36,042 nucleotides of DNA from Betaproteobacteria bacterium (GTDB lineage Bacteria; Pseudomonadota; Gammaproteobacteria; Burkholderiales; Rhodocyclaceae): positions 1-36,042 of the forward strand of contig JAPTVL010000495.1 in the NCBI GenBank assembly GCA_028065725.1, read 5' to 3'. The notes beneath the pieces are model-generated. The model was not told the origin of the DNA. It saw nothing but the letters and a program-made list of their open reading frames with translations, and ran no database searches. Position 1 is the first letter of the stretch. Every line of letters starts with the position of its first letter. Of the stretch, positions 15,405 through 23,898 are shown piece after piece. The position numbers and the translations under genes are program-made.

Positions 15405-17623
15405 CCCAGCTGAAACCCATGAGCGCGGACATGGGCAAAAAGACGCTTGAGTTGGAAGTCGAAGGACTGTGCTGCACGGAGTGCGCAATATCCGTCGAAA
15501 AAACCCTCACCAACCGGGCTGGCGTGGATCAGGTGAAGATCCTATCGGCCGCCGAGAAGGTGCAACTGAGCTACGACGAAAGCAAAACCAGCAAAGAGGA
15601 ACTGGCTGATTCGATTGCGGCATTGGGCTACAAGGTCCGGTATAAGGGCCAAGGCGTTGCGGCCACGACCACCAACGCGGGACAGTCGCGAGTGAGCCGC
15701 GAGGTCGTACGATTTGGGTTCGTTGCCCTGGTTGCGCTCATCGCAATGCTCGAAATCGGCGGGGAGTACCTGGGCTGGTTCGAGAAGGCGCAGGAGAGGA
15801 TTCCGGTGCCGGTTCTGCTCGCGACCATAGTCATCGGAGGCTACCCCATCTTCAGGCGCGCCGTGCTGGGCGCGATCAGCAAACAGATCAACGTCGACTC
15901 CATGATGAGCGTGGGGATTCTGAGCGCCGCCGCCATCGGCCAATATACGTCCTCCATGCTCATCGTCTTCTTCATGGGGATCGCGCACTTCCTGGAGGAG
16001 TTCACCACCAGAAAATCCCGAAAAGCCATTCAAGAGCTGGTCAAGCTCTCGCCTAAAACAGCCCACGTCAAGTTAAATGGTCAAGAGCGGGAGATCGCCG
16101 TGGAGGCGTTACGGGTCGGCGACATCGTTGCGGTGCGCCCGGGCGAACAAATCCCTGTGGACGGCGCAGTCATGGCCGGTATGAGTTTCGTGAATCAGGC
16201 TTCCATCACCGGCGAGAGCATGCCTGTGGCGAAACAGGTGGGAAGCGAGGTCTTCGCCGCGACGATGAACGAACATGGCTATCTGGAAGTGAAGGTGAGC
16301 CGAGTCGGCGCCGACACGACCTTTGGCAAGATTATCCAGCTCGTCGAAGAGGCCGAGGCGGTCAAGGCGCCTGTGCAGAAGTTCGCCGACCGGTTTACCA
16401 CCTATTTCCTGCCCGCAGCGATCGGGGTTGCCGTCCTCGCTTATCTCATTTCCGGCGAGCTCACCTACGCGATTGCCGTCCTCGTCGCCGCATGCCCGTG
16501 CGCGGTGGGATTGGCGACGCCGCTGTCCGTGATTGCCAGTGTCGGAAGCGGCGCCAAGAGAGGACTCCTGATCAAGGGCGGGCTTTACCTCGAACGGCTG
16601 GCGAAGGTCGACTGCGTAGTCATGGATAAAACCGGAACCGTGACCCTTGGCAAGCCCCAGGTCACCGATGTGGTGTCCTTGAACGGATTACCGGCAGAGG
16701 GTCTGCTCAGGCACGCGGCGAGCCTCGAGAAGAACTCCGAGCATCCGATCGCCGCGGCGATCCTGTCGCATGCCAGGGCGCAAAACGTTCTTGCGCCGGA
16801 TGCCGAGCACTTCGAATACACCGTAGGGCAAGGGCTCCGTGGCATCGTAGAAGGGAAAACGGTTGCGCTGGGGAACGTTCGATTGCTGCAAGACTTGCAG
16901 ATATCGCTTTCCCCCCACGCCGAATCGGTCATCAGTGCGCTCGGAAACGATGGCAAGACCGCTCTCCTGTTGGCCATCAACGGTGTGGCCGAGGGGGTTG
17001 TCGGCGTCGCGGATGTGATGCGCGAGGAAGTGCCTGCGGCGATCGAAGCACTGCGGCGGCTCGGTATCAAGCGTCTCATGCTGCTGACCGGCGACAACGA
17101 GCGGGTGGCCGCAGCAATCGCCGACAAGCTCGGCATCACGGATTACCGATCCGGCCTGCTGCCGGAAGACAAGATTGAAATCGTCAAGGCACTGCAGCGC
17201 ACAGGGTTAACGGTAGCTATGGTCGGCGATGGCGTCAACGACGCGCCTGCCTTGGCGCAAGCCGACGTGGGGATCGCTATGGGCGTGGTGGGCAGCGACG
17301 TCGCGTTGGAGGCTGCCCATGTGGCACTGATGCGAGACGATTGGAGCCAGATCCCACAGGCTATCCAGGTGGGCCGCCGAACCTACCGGGTCATTCGGCA
17401 GAATATCTTTCTCGGCATCACCTGGGACATAGTCACGATGGGGCTTGCCTCGGTGGGGATTATCGGCCCCGTCTTGGCCGCCGCAACCGAGGTGGTCCCG
17501 GATGTGGTCGTATCACTCAACTCGGCGCGGCTTCTCAAGGCGCCCAAAAGACTGTCCGGTAGAACGGCAGTTGCCGATGGATCCCAAGCTGCTGGGCTCG
17601 TCACCGGAGCAAGAACAACATGA
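15401..17623 (+). CDS. P1B-type heavy-metal-translocating ATPase
   Basis: This 740-residue pump exports metal ions across the inner membrane. An N-terminal HMA domain has GLCCTEC (C24, C25, C28), an unusual variant of GMxCxxC. The actuator motif TGES is present, the membrane metal site is CPC (365-367, CPCAVGLATP), the phosphorylated residue is D409 in DKTGT, and the hinge is GDGVNDAP (from residue 609). The subclass is mixed. CPCAVGLATP resembles Cu-type (P1B-1) pumps, while the CadC-type regulator argues for Cd/Pb/Zn, and the last helix reads TEVVPDVVVSLNSARLL, with Glu where ZntA has its essential Asp. Metal specificity is therefore left open. Confidence 0.9.
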   Translation: MTQLKPMSADMGKKTLELEVEGLCCTECAISVEKTLTNRAGVDQVKILSAAEKVQLSYDESKTSKEELADSIAALGYKVRYKGQGVAATTTNAGQSRVSREVVRFGFVALVALIAMLEIGGEYLGWFEKAQERIPVPVLLATIVIGGYPIFRRAVLGAISKQINVDSMMSVGILSAAAIGQYTSSMLIVFFMGIAHFLEEFTTRKSRKAIQELVKLSPKTAHVKLNGQEREIAVEALRVGDIVAVRPGEQIPVDGAVMAGMSFVNQASITGESMPVAKQVGSEVFAATMNEHGYLEVKVSRVGADTTFGKIIQLVEEAEAVKAPVQKFADRFTTYFLPAAIGVAVLAYLISGELTYAIAVLVAACPCAVGLATPLSVIASVGSGAKRGLLIKGGLYLERLAKVDCVVMDKTGTVTLGKPQVTDVVSLNGLPAEGLLRHAASLEKNSEHPIAAAILSHARAQNVLAPDAEHFEYTVGQGLRGIVEGKTVALGNVRLLQDLQISLSPHAESVISALGNDGKTALLLAINGVAEGVVGVADVMREEVPAAIEALRRLGIKRLMLLTGDNERVAAAIADKLGITDYRSGLLPEDKIEIVKALQRTGLTVAMVGDGVNDAPALAQADVGIAMGVVGSDVALEAAHVALMRDDWSQIPQAIQVGRRTYRVIRQNIFLGITWDIVTMGLASVGIIGPVLAAATEVVPDVVVSLNSARLLKAPKRLSGRTAVADGSQAAGLVTGARTT

Positions 17624-18141
17624 AAGGGGCTATGAAAATGAAGAAATCGATCAAGACCGATACGCGAAAAACGGGATCGAGTGTTACCACCAGGAAGCGT
17701 GGCTACTGGATCGCAGGGTTGCTGGTGTTAGGCGCCGCATTGGTGGCAGGCAGCGTGCTATTGGCCGGCGGCAACGGCGCAAACGCTGGCTTGCCCGACT
17801 TGCTGGGCAAGGCGCAGCCGCCGCTACCCAAGGGGGCGTTGCAGGTGCAAGACCTGCAAGCCGACCCGAAAGGCTACACCGGCAGCATCCTGGTGCGCGG
17901 CGTCGTGGCAAAGTTCGCTCCCAATGACCCACATTTGGTGGGCTTGATCGACTCGCGCGAGGCCAGGGTCTGCCAAGACCTGAATTGCGCGCAGTTTTAC
18001 CTGCCGATCAAGGTCAAGGGTACGAATCTCAAGCCTTGGGACGAACTCAACGTGCGCGGGACCATGGCGGAAGACCCGAACAAAAGAATGGTCTATCTCG
18101 CCGCCGACGCGGTAGAGAACTTCGGCTCGATCAAGAGGTAG
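17620..18141 (+). CDS. Exported small protein of the ABC/ATPase operon, unknown function
   Basis: This protein of up to 173 residues has a basic N-terminus, one hydrophobic helix (about residues 28-49) and a periplasmic domain. The domain resembles an OB-like fold of beta strands: GSILVRGVVAKF, FYLPIKVKGT, DELNVRGTMAED, RMVYLAADAV. A cysteine pair VCQDLNC sits in a loop and could be a disulfide or metal site. The first ATG overlaps the ATPase stop; an ATG at 17638 is better placed after an AGGGG site and may be the true start. It is followed three bases later by the permease, so it may be a periplasmic partner of that transporter. I do not recognise a named family. Confidence 0.65.
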   Translation: MKGAMKMKKSIKTDTRKTGSSVTTRKRGYWIAGLLVLGAALVAGSVLLAGGNGANAGLPDLLGKAQPPLPKGALQVQDLQADPKGYTGSILVRGVVAKFAPNDPHLVGLIDSREARVCQDLNCAQFYLPIKVKGTNLKPWDELNVRGTMAEDPNKRMVYLAADAVENFGSIKR

Positions 18142-18144
18142 CGA

Positions 18145-19308
18145 ATGAACCTGAGTAAATTGGTGTGGCGCAACCTGCTGCGCCGGCGCGGACGTTTTGT
18201 CTTCACCTTGGCCGGGGTGAGCGTGGGGATGGCGGCGTTCGTCGCCTTGATGACGATTGGGCAAGGCTTAAAAGATGAGATCAGGAAGCAGGCGCAAGGC
18301 CTGGGTGCCAATCTAGTGGTCACGCCCAAGGGCTGGTGTGCCTATGAACAGATTTCGGTGCTCACCGGGGAGCAACTGCCCAGCGCCATCCCCATGTCTG
18401 AGCTAGAGAAGATTCGCGCCGTACCGGGTGTCAAGAGCGCTGTGCCCCACCTCAACGAAAAGACCGCGTTTCGCAACCAACCGGTGCTGGTGATCGGCAT
18501 TTGGCCTGAAGAGATGCGCGCGTTGCAGAAGTGGAGTATCGACGCCGGGCGCTACTTCAACGCTCCGGATGAGCGTGGGATCGTCCTCGGGTCGGCAATC
18601 GCCAAACAGTTCAAGCTCAAGCCGGGCGACGATTTCACCGTGCGCGGCAAGGCGCTTCCCATAATCGGGGTGCTGCGCGAAGCGGGCAGCAAGGATGACA
18701 TCGCCACCTTTATTCCACTCGCCCTCGCCCAGCAGATATATGAAGTGCAGGACAAGGTGTCGTTCATCGCCGTCCAGGTGAGCGACCTCGAAAAAATCGA
18801 GGCAACCAGCCTCAAGATCCAGGAAGTTGCCAACGTCGCCGTGGTCAGCGACAAGCAACTGCTGTCTTCCGTCCTGTCGATCGTAGGTTCGGTCGGCGCG
18901 GCGATGCAGGCGGTGGCGGCGGTCGGCGTACTTGCTGCGGCGTTCGGTATCGTCAATACTTTACTCACCGCCGTGCACGAACGCCGGCGCGAGATCGGGA
19001 TTCTGCAGGCGGTCGGCAGCACCCGGCGCACATTGTTCATGGCATTCATGCTCGAATCGGGACTCTATGGGTTGCTCGGCGGGATTCTGGGCGTGACGAT
19101 TGGCGTTCTCGCCGCTTACCTGTTCGGCTCTTACCTAACCGACAATGCGTTCACCGCGTCCCTGCATCAATCACAGACGGTGACGATCGAGTACGGAACC
19201 ATCCTTCTTACATTGGGCTTTTCCGTGTGCCTCGCGCTGTTCGCTGGTCTTTACCCGGCGTACCGGGCGAGCAAGCTCTCTCCGGTGGAGGCGATGCGCC
19301 ATGTCTGA
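18145..19308 (+). CDS. FtsX/MacB-family ABC transporter permease
   Basis: This 387-residue membrane protein has one N-terminal helix (about residues 18-40), a large periplasmic domain (about 45-250) and three C-terminal helices. This is the type VII (MacB/LolCE/FtsX) arrangement. The segment ERRREIGILQAVGSTRRTLF after the second helix is the characteristic coupling loop, and [18 protein letters not shown] is the typical end. Such transporters act on substrates in the periplasm rather than pumping from the cytoplasm. It overlaps the ATPase gene by eight bases. Substrate unknown; the location suggests metal or thiol stress. Confidence 0.88.
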   Translation: MNLSKLVWRNLLRRRGRFVFTLAGVSVGMAAFVALMTIGQGLKDEIRKQAQGLGANLVVTPKGWCAYEQISVLTGEQLPSAIPMSELEKIRAVPGVKSAVPHLNEKTAFRNQPVLVIGIWPEEMRALQKWSIDAGRYFNAPDERGIVLGSAIAKQFKLKPGDDFTVRGKALPIIGVLREAGSKDDIATFIPLALAQQIYEVQDKVSFIAVQVSDLEKIEATSLKIQEVANVAVVSDKQLLSSVLSIVGSVGAAMQAVAAVGVLAAAFGIVNTLLTAVHERRREIGILQAVGSTRRTLFMAFMLESGLYGLLGGILGVTIGVLAAYLFGSYLTDNAFTASLHQSQTVTIEYGTILLTLGFSVCLALFAGLYPAYRASKLSPVEAMRHV

Positions 19309-19990
19309 CGCCCTCATCGAACTGGAGGAAGTGAGCAAGACCTATGGCAGCGGCGTCGCTGAGACGAAGGCGGTCACGGAAATCTCGATGAGCGTGGAAC
19401 GTGGCGGCTGGGTCGCGATCATGGGGCCTTCCGGTCATGGCAAAAGTACGCTGCTGCAACTCATCGGCGGCCTGGACCGCCCCAGCGCCGGCCGCATCGT
19501 GTTGGACGGCGCGGAGCTTGGGACTCTCGATGCCGCGGAACTGGCAGCTGTTCGCGGCAAAAAAATCGGTTTCGTGTTCCAGTTCTTCAACCTGATGCCG
19601 CATCTTACGGCGTTGGAAAACGTCGAGATCGCACTGTGGCTCGGCGGCGCGACAAAACGCAATGGGTGCGCCATGGACCTGCTGGAACGCTTCGGCTTGG
19701 GGGATAAGGCCCATCATCTGCCGAGCATGCTTTCCGGCGGCCAGCAGCAGCGCGTTGCGATCGCCCGCGCCTTGGCCAACGAGCCCGATATTGTTCTCAT
19801 GGACGAGCCCACCGGCAATCTGGACTCCGGCTCCGAGGCGGAGCTGCTGGCCTTGCTCGGTGAGCTCAACAAGGCAGGCAAAACGCTCCTCATGGTCACG
19901 CATAATCCGGCAGTGGCGGAACGCGCCGCGCGGGTGCTGCAAGTCAAAGACGGCAGGATCGTCGGGGATGCACGCAATGGGAAACATTAG
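19301..19990 (+). CDS. LolD/MacB-type ABC transporter ATPase
   Basis: This 229-residue ATPase pairs with the upstream permease. Walker A is GPSGHGKST (42-50), signature LSGGQ (144-148), Walker B IVLMDEP (164-170), and the switch histidine lies in MVTHNPA. The [19 protein letters not shown] segment and the TGNLDS D-loop are typical of LolD/MacB/FtsE proteins. Histidine in the Walker A loop is a mild variation. It overlaps the next gene by 14 bases. Confidence 0.92.
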   Translation: MSDALIELEEVSKTYGSGVAETKAVTEISMSVERGGWVAIMGPSGHGKSTLLQLIGGLDRPSAGRIVLDGAELGTLDAAELAAVRGKKIGFVFQFFNLMPHLTALENVEIALWLGGATKRNGCAMDLLERFGLGDKAHHLPSMLSGGQQQRVAIARALANEPDIVLMDEPTGNLDSGSEAELLALLGELNKAGKTLLMVTHNPAVAERAARVLQVKDGRIVGDARNGKH

Positions 19991-20480
19991 CCTGCTTTAC
20001 AACAGGCTACGTTGGGCGATGCTGGTCATCGCCCTGAGTGCTCCCTTAAATACGCATGCGCAAGCGGTAGCGGCACCTGCGCTCACGTTCGCGACCGTGG
20101 ATGGGCGGAAGATCCGCTTGGGCGATCTGCGCGGCAAGATCGTGCTCATCAACTTCTGGGCAACGAGCTGCGCAATCTGCCTTGCGGAAATGCCCGATCT
20201 CATCCAGACCTATCAGCAGTATCGCAAGCGGGGTCTGGAGGTCATCGCGATTGCGATGTCCTATGACCAAATCGATCTTATCAAGCAGTACGTCGCGAAG
20301 CATGACCTGCCGTTTCCGGTGGTTTGGGATATCAAGGGAGACATCGGTCGCAGCTTCCGTGATGTGAAAGTGACGCCGACAACCTTTATCGTTGACAAAA
20401 AGGGACGGTTGATCTCGCGAACTGTCGGGATCATAGACTTCGGGAAGCTGAGAAGGTTTCTGGACGACACGTCGAGCTGA
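19977..20480 (+). CDS. TlpA/ResA-like periplasmic thioredoxin
   Basis: This 167-residue protein has a signal sequence or anchor (about residues 9-29, ending THAQA) and a thioredoxin-like fold. The active site is CAIC ([16 protein letters not shown]), and the cis-proline loop is [12 protein letters not shown]. Related TlpA/ResA proteins reduce periplasmic thiols and receive electrons from CcdA or DsbD. An in-frame ATG also occurs at 19968. It is translationally linked to the ABC ATPase, so it is part of the metal operon rather than a cytochrome c operon. Confidence 0.85.
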   Translation: MGNISLLYNRLRWAMLVIALSAPLNTHAQAVAAPALTFATVDGRKIRLGDLRGKIVLINFWATSCAICLAEMPDLIQTYQQYRKRGLEVIAIAMSYDQIDLIKQYVAKHDLPFPVVWDIKGDIGRSFRDVKVTPTTFIVDKKGRLISRTVGIIDFGKLRRFLDDTSS

Positions 20481-20500
20481 ACCGGCGGCGATGAATCACT

Positions 20501-21112
20501 ATGGTCTCTTCGCGCATCGTTGACTGTCTCTACCCCGCAACGTCAATGCCGGACCGTGAATGGTGGCAGGCATTGTGGCCCGACCCCGCTGTGGTGCTGA
20601 GGGCGGTGGGCATCGAAGAATGGATGGCGGTGCTTGATTTGTGCTGTGGTGATGGGTATTTCACCGCGCCGCTGTCGCGTCTCGTTCGCGGTCGCGCATA
20701 CGGAGTGGACTTGGACCCTGCCATGCTTGAACGAGCGCAACAAGAAATCGGCCGTACGGGCGCACCCGCTTGTCGCTTGATCGAAGCGGATGCGGCCGAT
20801 CTGGCGCGGCTCCTGCCAGAGAAGATGGACTATGTGTTGCTTGCGAACACTTTTCACGGAGTACCGGACAAAACGAAACTCGCTGAAGCCGTTCAGCACA
20901 TGCTCAAGCCGCAGGGTCTGTTTGCGATCATCAATTGGTACCCAAAGCCGCGCGAGCAAACGCCGGTCCTTGGGAAACCACGTGGTCCGCCGACCGACAT
21001 GCGTATGTCACCCGAAGACGTGCAGAGAGTGGTGAATCGCGCAGGCTTCAGCCTGAAGCGCGTGGTCGATCTGCCGCCCCATCACTATGGAGCGGTTTTT
21101 CAAAGAGACTGA
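20501..21112 (+). CDS. Class I SAM-dependent methyltransferase
   Basis: This 203-residue protein has the SAM-binding motif I VLDLCCGDGYF (about residues 44-54), the acidic motif YGVDLD (about 67-72), and a motif near residue 98 (EADAADL). Later parts (MLKPQGLFAIINWYP) match the UbiE/Methyltransf_11 group. There is no cluster of cysteines like that of ArsM, so arsenite methylation is not supported. The substrate is unknown. It lies 20 bases after the TlpA gene and six before the SCO gene, so it is expressed with metal export and thiol functions; chalcogen or metal methylation is only a possibility. Confidence 0.75.
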   Translation: MVSSRIVDCLYPATSMPDREWWQALWPDPAVVLRAVGIEEWMAVLDLCCGDGYFTAPLSRLVRGRAYGVDLDPAMLERAQQEIGRTGAPACRLIEADAADLARLLPEKMDYVLLANTFHGVPDKTKLAEAVQHMLKPQGLFAIINWYPKPREQTPVLGKPRGPPTDMRMSPEDVQRVVNRAGFSLKRVVDLPPHHYGAVFQRD

Positions 21113-21118
21113 GGGCAA

Positions 21119-21811
21119 ATGAACAGCGTAAGTGAAGTTAGAAAGGATGGTTTGTGGTTCCGTTTGAGCGTGACAACGGCAGATGAAATGACGTCCACGA
21201 TAACTCCAGGAAAGCGTTTTGCCGTATTGCTGGCGGCCGCCAGCCTCTTGGTTGGGCTCGCGGCCTGCGACTCGGCACCGAAGACGCCCGCTTTTCAATC
21301 TGTCGATATCACCGGCAGCAACTTCGGCAGCAACTTCCGGCTTACCGATCACACCGGGAAGCCGCGCACCTTGGCGGACTTCCGAGGCAAGGTGGTGGTG
21401 CTGTTCTTCGGCTACACCAACTGCCCCGACGTCTGTCCCACCACGCTCTCGGATCTCGCGGCTGCGATGAAAAAACTCGGCAAGGACGCCGAGCGCGTGC
21501 AAGTGCTGTTCGTCACGCTCGATCCCGAACGCGACACACCGGCCCTCTTGAGTATGTATGTGCCATCATTCAACCCGAGCTTCCTGGGCTTGTATGGAGA
21601 CTTGGAGGAAACGACCCGCGTTGCCAAGGAGTTCAAGGTGTTCTACGAAAAGCGGCCCGGTAACGCGCCCAACAACTACACGATGGATCATTTCGCTGGC
21701 AGCTACATCTTCGACTCCGCCGGGCGGCTGCGCCTCTTCGTGAGCTACGGTCAGAGCGCAGATGTCTTCGCGCACGACATCAAGGCGCTGCTCAACGGGA
21801 GTACATCTTGA
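21119..21811 (+). CDS. SCO1/SenC/PrrC-family copper/thiol protein
   Basis: The conserved domain includes FFGYTNCPDVCPTTL, with the CxxxC copper-binding or redox cysteines, VTLDPERDTP, and the later MDHFAGSYIFD histidine. SCO proteins deliver copper to CuA of cytochrome oxidase or act as thiol reductases in the periplasm. A lipobox LVGLAAC implies anchoring as a lipoprotein. An in-frame ATG at 21188 would give a more usual 27-residue signal sequence, while the ATG at 21119 has the better ribosome-binding site (GAGGG); the start is uncertain. No oxidase genes are nearby, so a thiol or metal-trafficking role fits the context better. Confidence 0.85.
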   Translation: MNSVSEVRKDGLWFRLSVTTADEMTSTITPGKRFAVLLAAASLLVGLAACDSAPKTPAFQSVDITGSNFGSNFRLTDHTGKPRTLADFRGKVVVLFFGYTNCPDVCPTTLSDLAAAMKKLGKDAERVQVLFVTLDPERDTPALLSMYVPSFNPSFLGLYGDLEETTRVAKEFKVFYEKRPGNAPNNYTMDHFAGSYIFDSAGRLRLFVSYGQSADVFAHDIKALLNGSTS

Positions 21812-21926
21812 TGTACGGCGAGAATGGGCAGCAACGCGGCATGACAGATATCCTTTTTCTGGGATACGTCCTGGCCTTATACGGATAGCGTTCCACGAGC
21901 TTGAATACATTTTCGGGAGAATCGAT

Positions 21927-22376
21927 GTGGATCTTATGATCATGAAACCGTACCTGAAGCTGTTCGTCCTGGCGCCGCTTGCCCTCGGCATGCTTCAGCC
22001 GAGCTTTGCGGAAGAACCTCTGCCGCCGGACGAAGCGTTCAAGCTCAAAGTTTCGTTCAAGGACAAGAACACGCTCGCCGCGGAACTTGCGCCGGCGAAG
22101 AACCACTACCTCTACAAGGACAAGGTGCGATTCGCGGTAAAAGGCCACAGCGGTGTCCTGATCAAGGAGGTCCAGCTGCCGCCGGGCGAAGTCAAGAAGG
22201 ATCAGTTCTTCGGCACGATGGAGACCTACAAGAAGCCCATGCTGGCCGCCATCACGCTGGATCGGGCGCCCAAGGCCAAGGGCTTCACGCTGCTCGCCAC
22301 CTACCAGGGATGCAACGAAAAGTTGGGTGTGTGCTATCCACCGATAGAAAAATCGTTCGACCTGGTCTTACCCTAG
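21927..22376 (+). CDS. Free-standing DsbD N-terminal (alpha) domain
   Basis: The mature part (after a signal peptide ending SFAEE) matches the periplasmic alpha domain of DsbD: DEAFKLKVSF, LAPAKNHYLYKDKV, KPMLAAITLDR, and YQGCNEKLGVCYPP, whose two cysteines are the redox pair. The membrane and gamma domains of DsbD are absent and the gene stops cleanly after the domain. As an independent shuttle it could be reduced by the CcdA encoded at 10804-11544. The start is ambiguous: GTG 21927 follows GGGAGA at good spacing, while ATG 21936 or 21942 also fit the signal peptide. The 115 bases upstream contain no recognised gene. Confidence 0.82.
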   Translation: MDLMIMKPYLKLFVLAPLALGMLQPSFAEEPLPPDEAFKLKVSFKDKNTLAAELAPAKNHYLYKDKVRFAVKGHSGVLIKEVQLPPGEVKKDQFFGTMETYKKPMLAAITLDRAPKAKGFTLLATYQGCNEKLGVCYPPIEKSFDLVLP

Positions 22377-22516
22377 GCGGGGACAGACTCTCGGATCAAA
22401 TCGGCAACAGCTGCGTTCACGATCTTCGGTGCGAGCATGGCCAGCCGCAAGTGGTCGTCGATGAAGGTCCTACGCGGCCCCTCCCGCTCGGCGATTTCCG
22501 CGGTGTCGGGCACGGC
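22373..22516 (-). pseudogene. Helix-turn-helix tail resembling a recombinase-associated protein, remnant
   Basis: The last 47 codons before a stop at 22373 contain TAEIAEREGPRRTFIDDHLR and LAMLAPKIVNAAV. This resembles the IAEREGVSRSYVSRLLRLALLAPDIVEAI pattern seen in short HTH segments of site-specific recombinase-related proteins on plasmids and islands. No start and no catalytic domain are present. The segment lies between the nDsbD gene and the lipoprotein gene. The identification rests on one motif. Confidence 0.4.
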
Positions 22517-22569
22517 CCGAGTATCTAGTCCCCGGATTCCCGAGCAGATGCCGTCAGCCCGCAGGCACC

Positions 22570-23544
22570 CTAGTGCATCCCCCCCATCATCACATTTACC
22601 GTATTCGCAGCAGCATTCACCGTCATCCCCGCATTCTGCATCGCGGCTTGCATGGACGCAGAAGACGTCATGTCGGCGATTTGCATGCCAATGGTGCCAT
22701 CCGCTTTTTGGATAGGCATGCTTACACCGGTTACGTTCTGAGCGTTCAATGCAGCAAGCAGGTTTGCCGACTTCGCTGTATCGGCCGTGACATAACTGTT
22801 CATTGCGCTCGCCATCGCCGTAACCGCGCATGCGAATTGCTGTGAAGTCGTGGTTCCTGGTGTATTGCAAGCAACGCCGTTGGCGTCTTTGAGCAAATTC
22901 GAGTACTTGGCCGCCATCGCAACCCTGGACAACTGTTTGACCATATTGGCTTGCGAAGTCAACATGGCGGAATCGGATCCGTTGGTCTCGAGGTTCAGCA
23001 TCGGCATTACACTCATATCGACACCTAGCGTCAACATCGTAGACTGGACGGCGGCGATCGATTGGCTGATTTTTGTCGCATCGATGGTGGTCGTACTTAC
23101 TGCACTGGCAGCCATTTCGCTAAACGGTGTTACGTAAACAGTCGTAGTCTTGGACACCGCGGGAACAACCGCCCGCATGGTCATGCCGTAGGGAATGTCG
23201 GTACCCGTTGTTTCGTCCATCATCGTGCTTGCCGCGCCCGGCATAACCTTAACCATCGCCGGCCCCGTATAGCCGTCGTTGAACGAGACACTATAAGAAC
23301 CATCATTGCCGGAGGTGGTCGATGCGCAGGAAGCGTCGGACTCCGGTACGCCGTTGACGATTCGGCAAACCAGAACTTTTGCCTGCTTAATGATTCCCTT
23401 AGCCGCTGTACCACTAACAGATGTAACCGATGTTGAGACAGGCAAAGCCGCAGCAGAAGGGCTATCACCTCCACCAGATCCACCACAGCCAGCCAGGGCT
23501 GAAACAGTTACCAGTACAAAGGCCATTCCAGCAATCTTGTTCAT
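22570..23544 (-). CDS. Lipoprotein with carboxypeptidase-regulatory-like repeat domain
   Basis: This 324-residue lipoprotein has a signal peptide and lipobox SALAGC (mature Cys about residue 20), then a glycine/serine linker GGSGGGDSPS. A beta domain follows (about 42-115: SGTAAKGIIKQAKVLV, GNDGSYSVSF), as in transthyretin-like or carboxypeptidase-regulatory domains of surface lipoproteins. The C-terminal two thirds are helical and rich in Ala, Met, Ser and Thr (VYVTPFSEMAASA onward), ending in MMGGMH. The Met-rich ending is worth noting beside metal genes but may be chance. It is a monocistronic gene on the minus strand. Function unknown; probably exposed at the outer membrane. Confidence 0.75.
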   Translation of the reverse strand: MNKIAGMAFVLVTVSALAGCGGSGGGDSPSAAALPVSTSVTSVSGTAAKGIIKQAKVLVCRIVNGVPESDASCASTTSGNDGSYSVSFNDGYTGPAMVKVMPGAASTMMDETTGTDIPYGMTMRAVVPAVSKTTTVYVTPFSEMAASAVSTTTIDATKISQSIAAVQSTMLTLGVDMSVMPMLNLETNGSDSAMLTSQANMVKQLSRVAMAAKYSNLLKDANGVACNTPGTTTSQQFACAVTAMASAMNSYVTADTAKSANLLAALNAQNVTGVSMPIQKADGTIGMQIADMTSSASMQAAMQNAGMTVNAAANTVNVMMGGMH

Positions 23545-23857
23545 TTTTCGCCTCGCAGGGAAAGTTGAGGAAACGTACGTTGATCTTGTTAAGAAATTGG
23601 TGACAGTGGAATGCTAGTCCGCTGGTGCGGCGGCGTATGTGACTTTAGTTACACGTCGAGCGAGGCCCAGTTGGGCCGCCGCGTTTCCTGCACCTTACCG
23701 TATCTGCCTTCCCGTTGAGCGGATGGGTAGCCTGACGTTTCAAACAAAGACAAGCGTGCTGCATTGCGAGCCACCTCTCTTCAATCGCTTCCACATGGGA
23801 AATCAGCAGTGTCCCAACGTTACGGTAGTCGGGCTCTAAATTATTGGGGCATATGGA
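23545..23857. other. Intergenic region upstream of the lipoprotein gene
   Basis: About 310 bases lie between the lipoprotein start and the hairpin. I find no coding frame with recognisable content. It presumably contains the lipoprotein promoter, but no box can be assigned with confidence. Confidence 0.5.
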
Positions 23858-23893
23858 AGACGCCGCCGCCGGAGCCGCTTGGCGGCGGCGTCT
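23858..23893. terminator. Perfect 13-bp GC-rich hairpin, possible terminator
   Basis: AGACGCCGCCGCC (23858-23870) and GGCGGCGGCGTCT (23881-23893) are perfectly complementary with a ten-base loop. No T-run follows on either strand, so a classical intrinsic terminator is only partly supported. It lies just beyond the stop of the DUF736 remnant, where a terminator for that gene would be expected. Confidence 0.5.
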
Positions 23894-23898
23894 TGCGC

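Noticed and set aside
20501..21112. ArsM arsenite methyltransferase
   Set aside because: It is a SAM methyltransferase near ArsR-family genes, but the conserved ArsM cysteines and the length do not fit.
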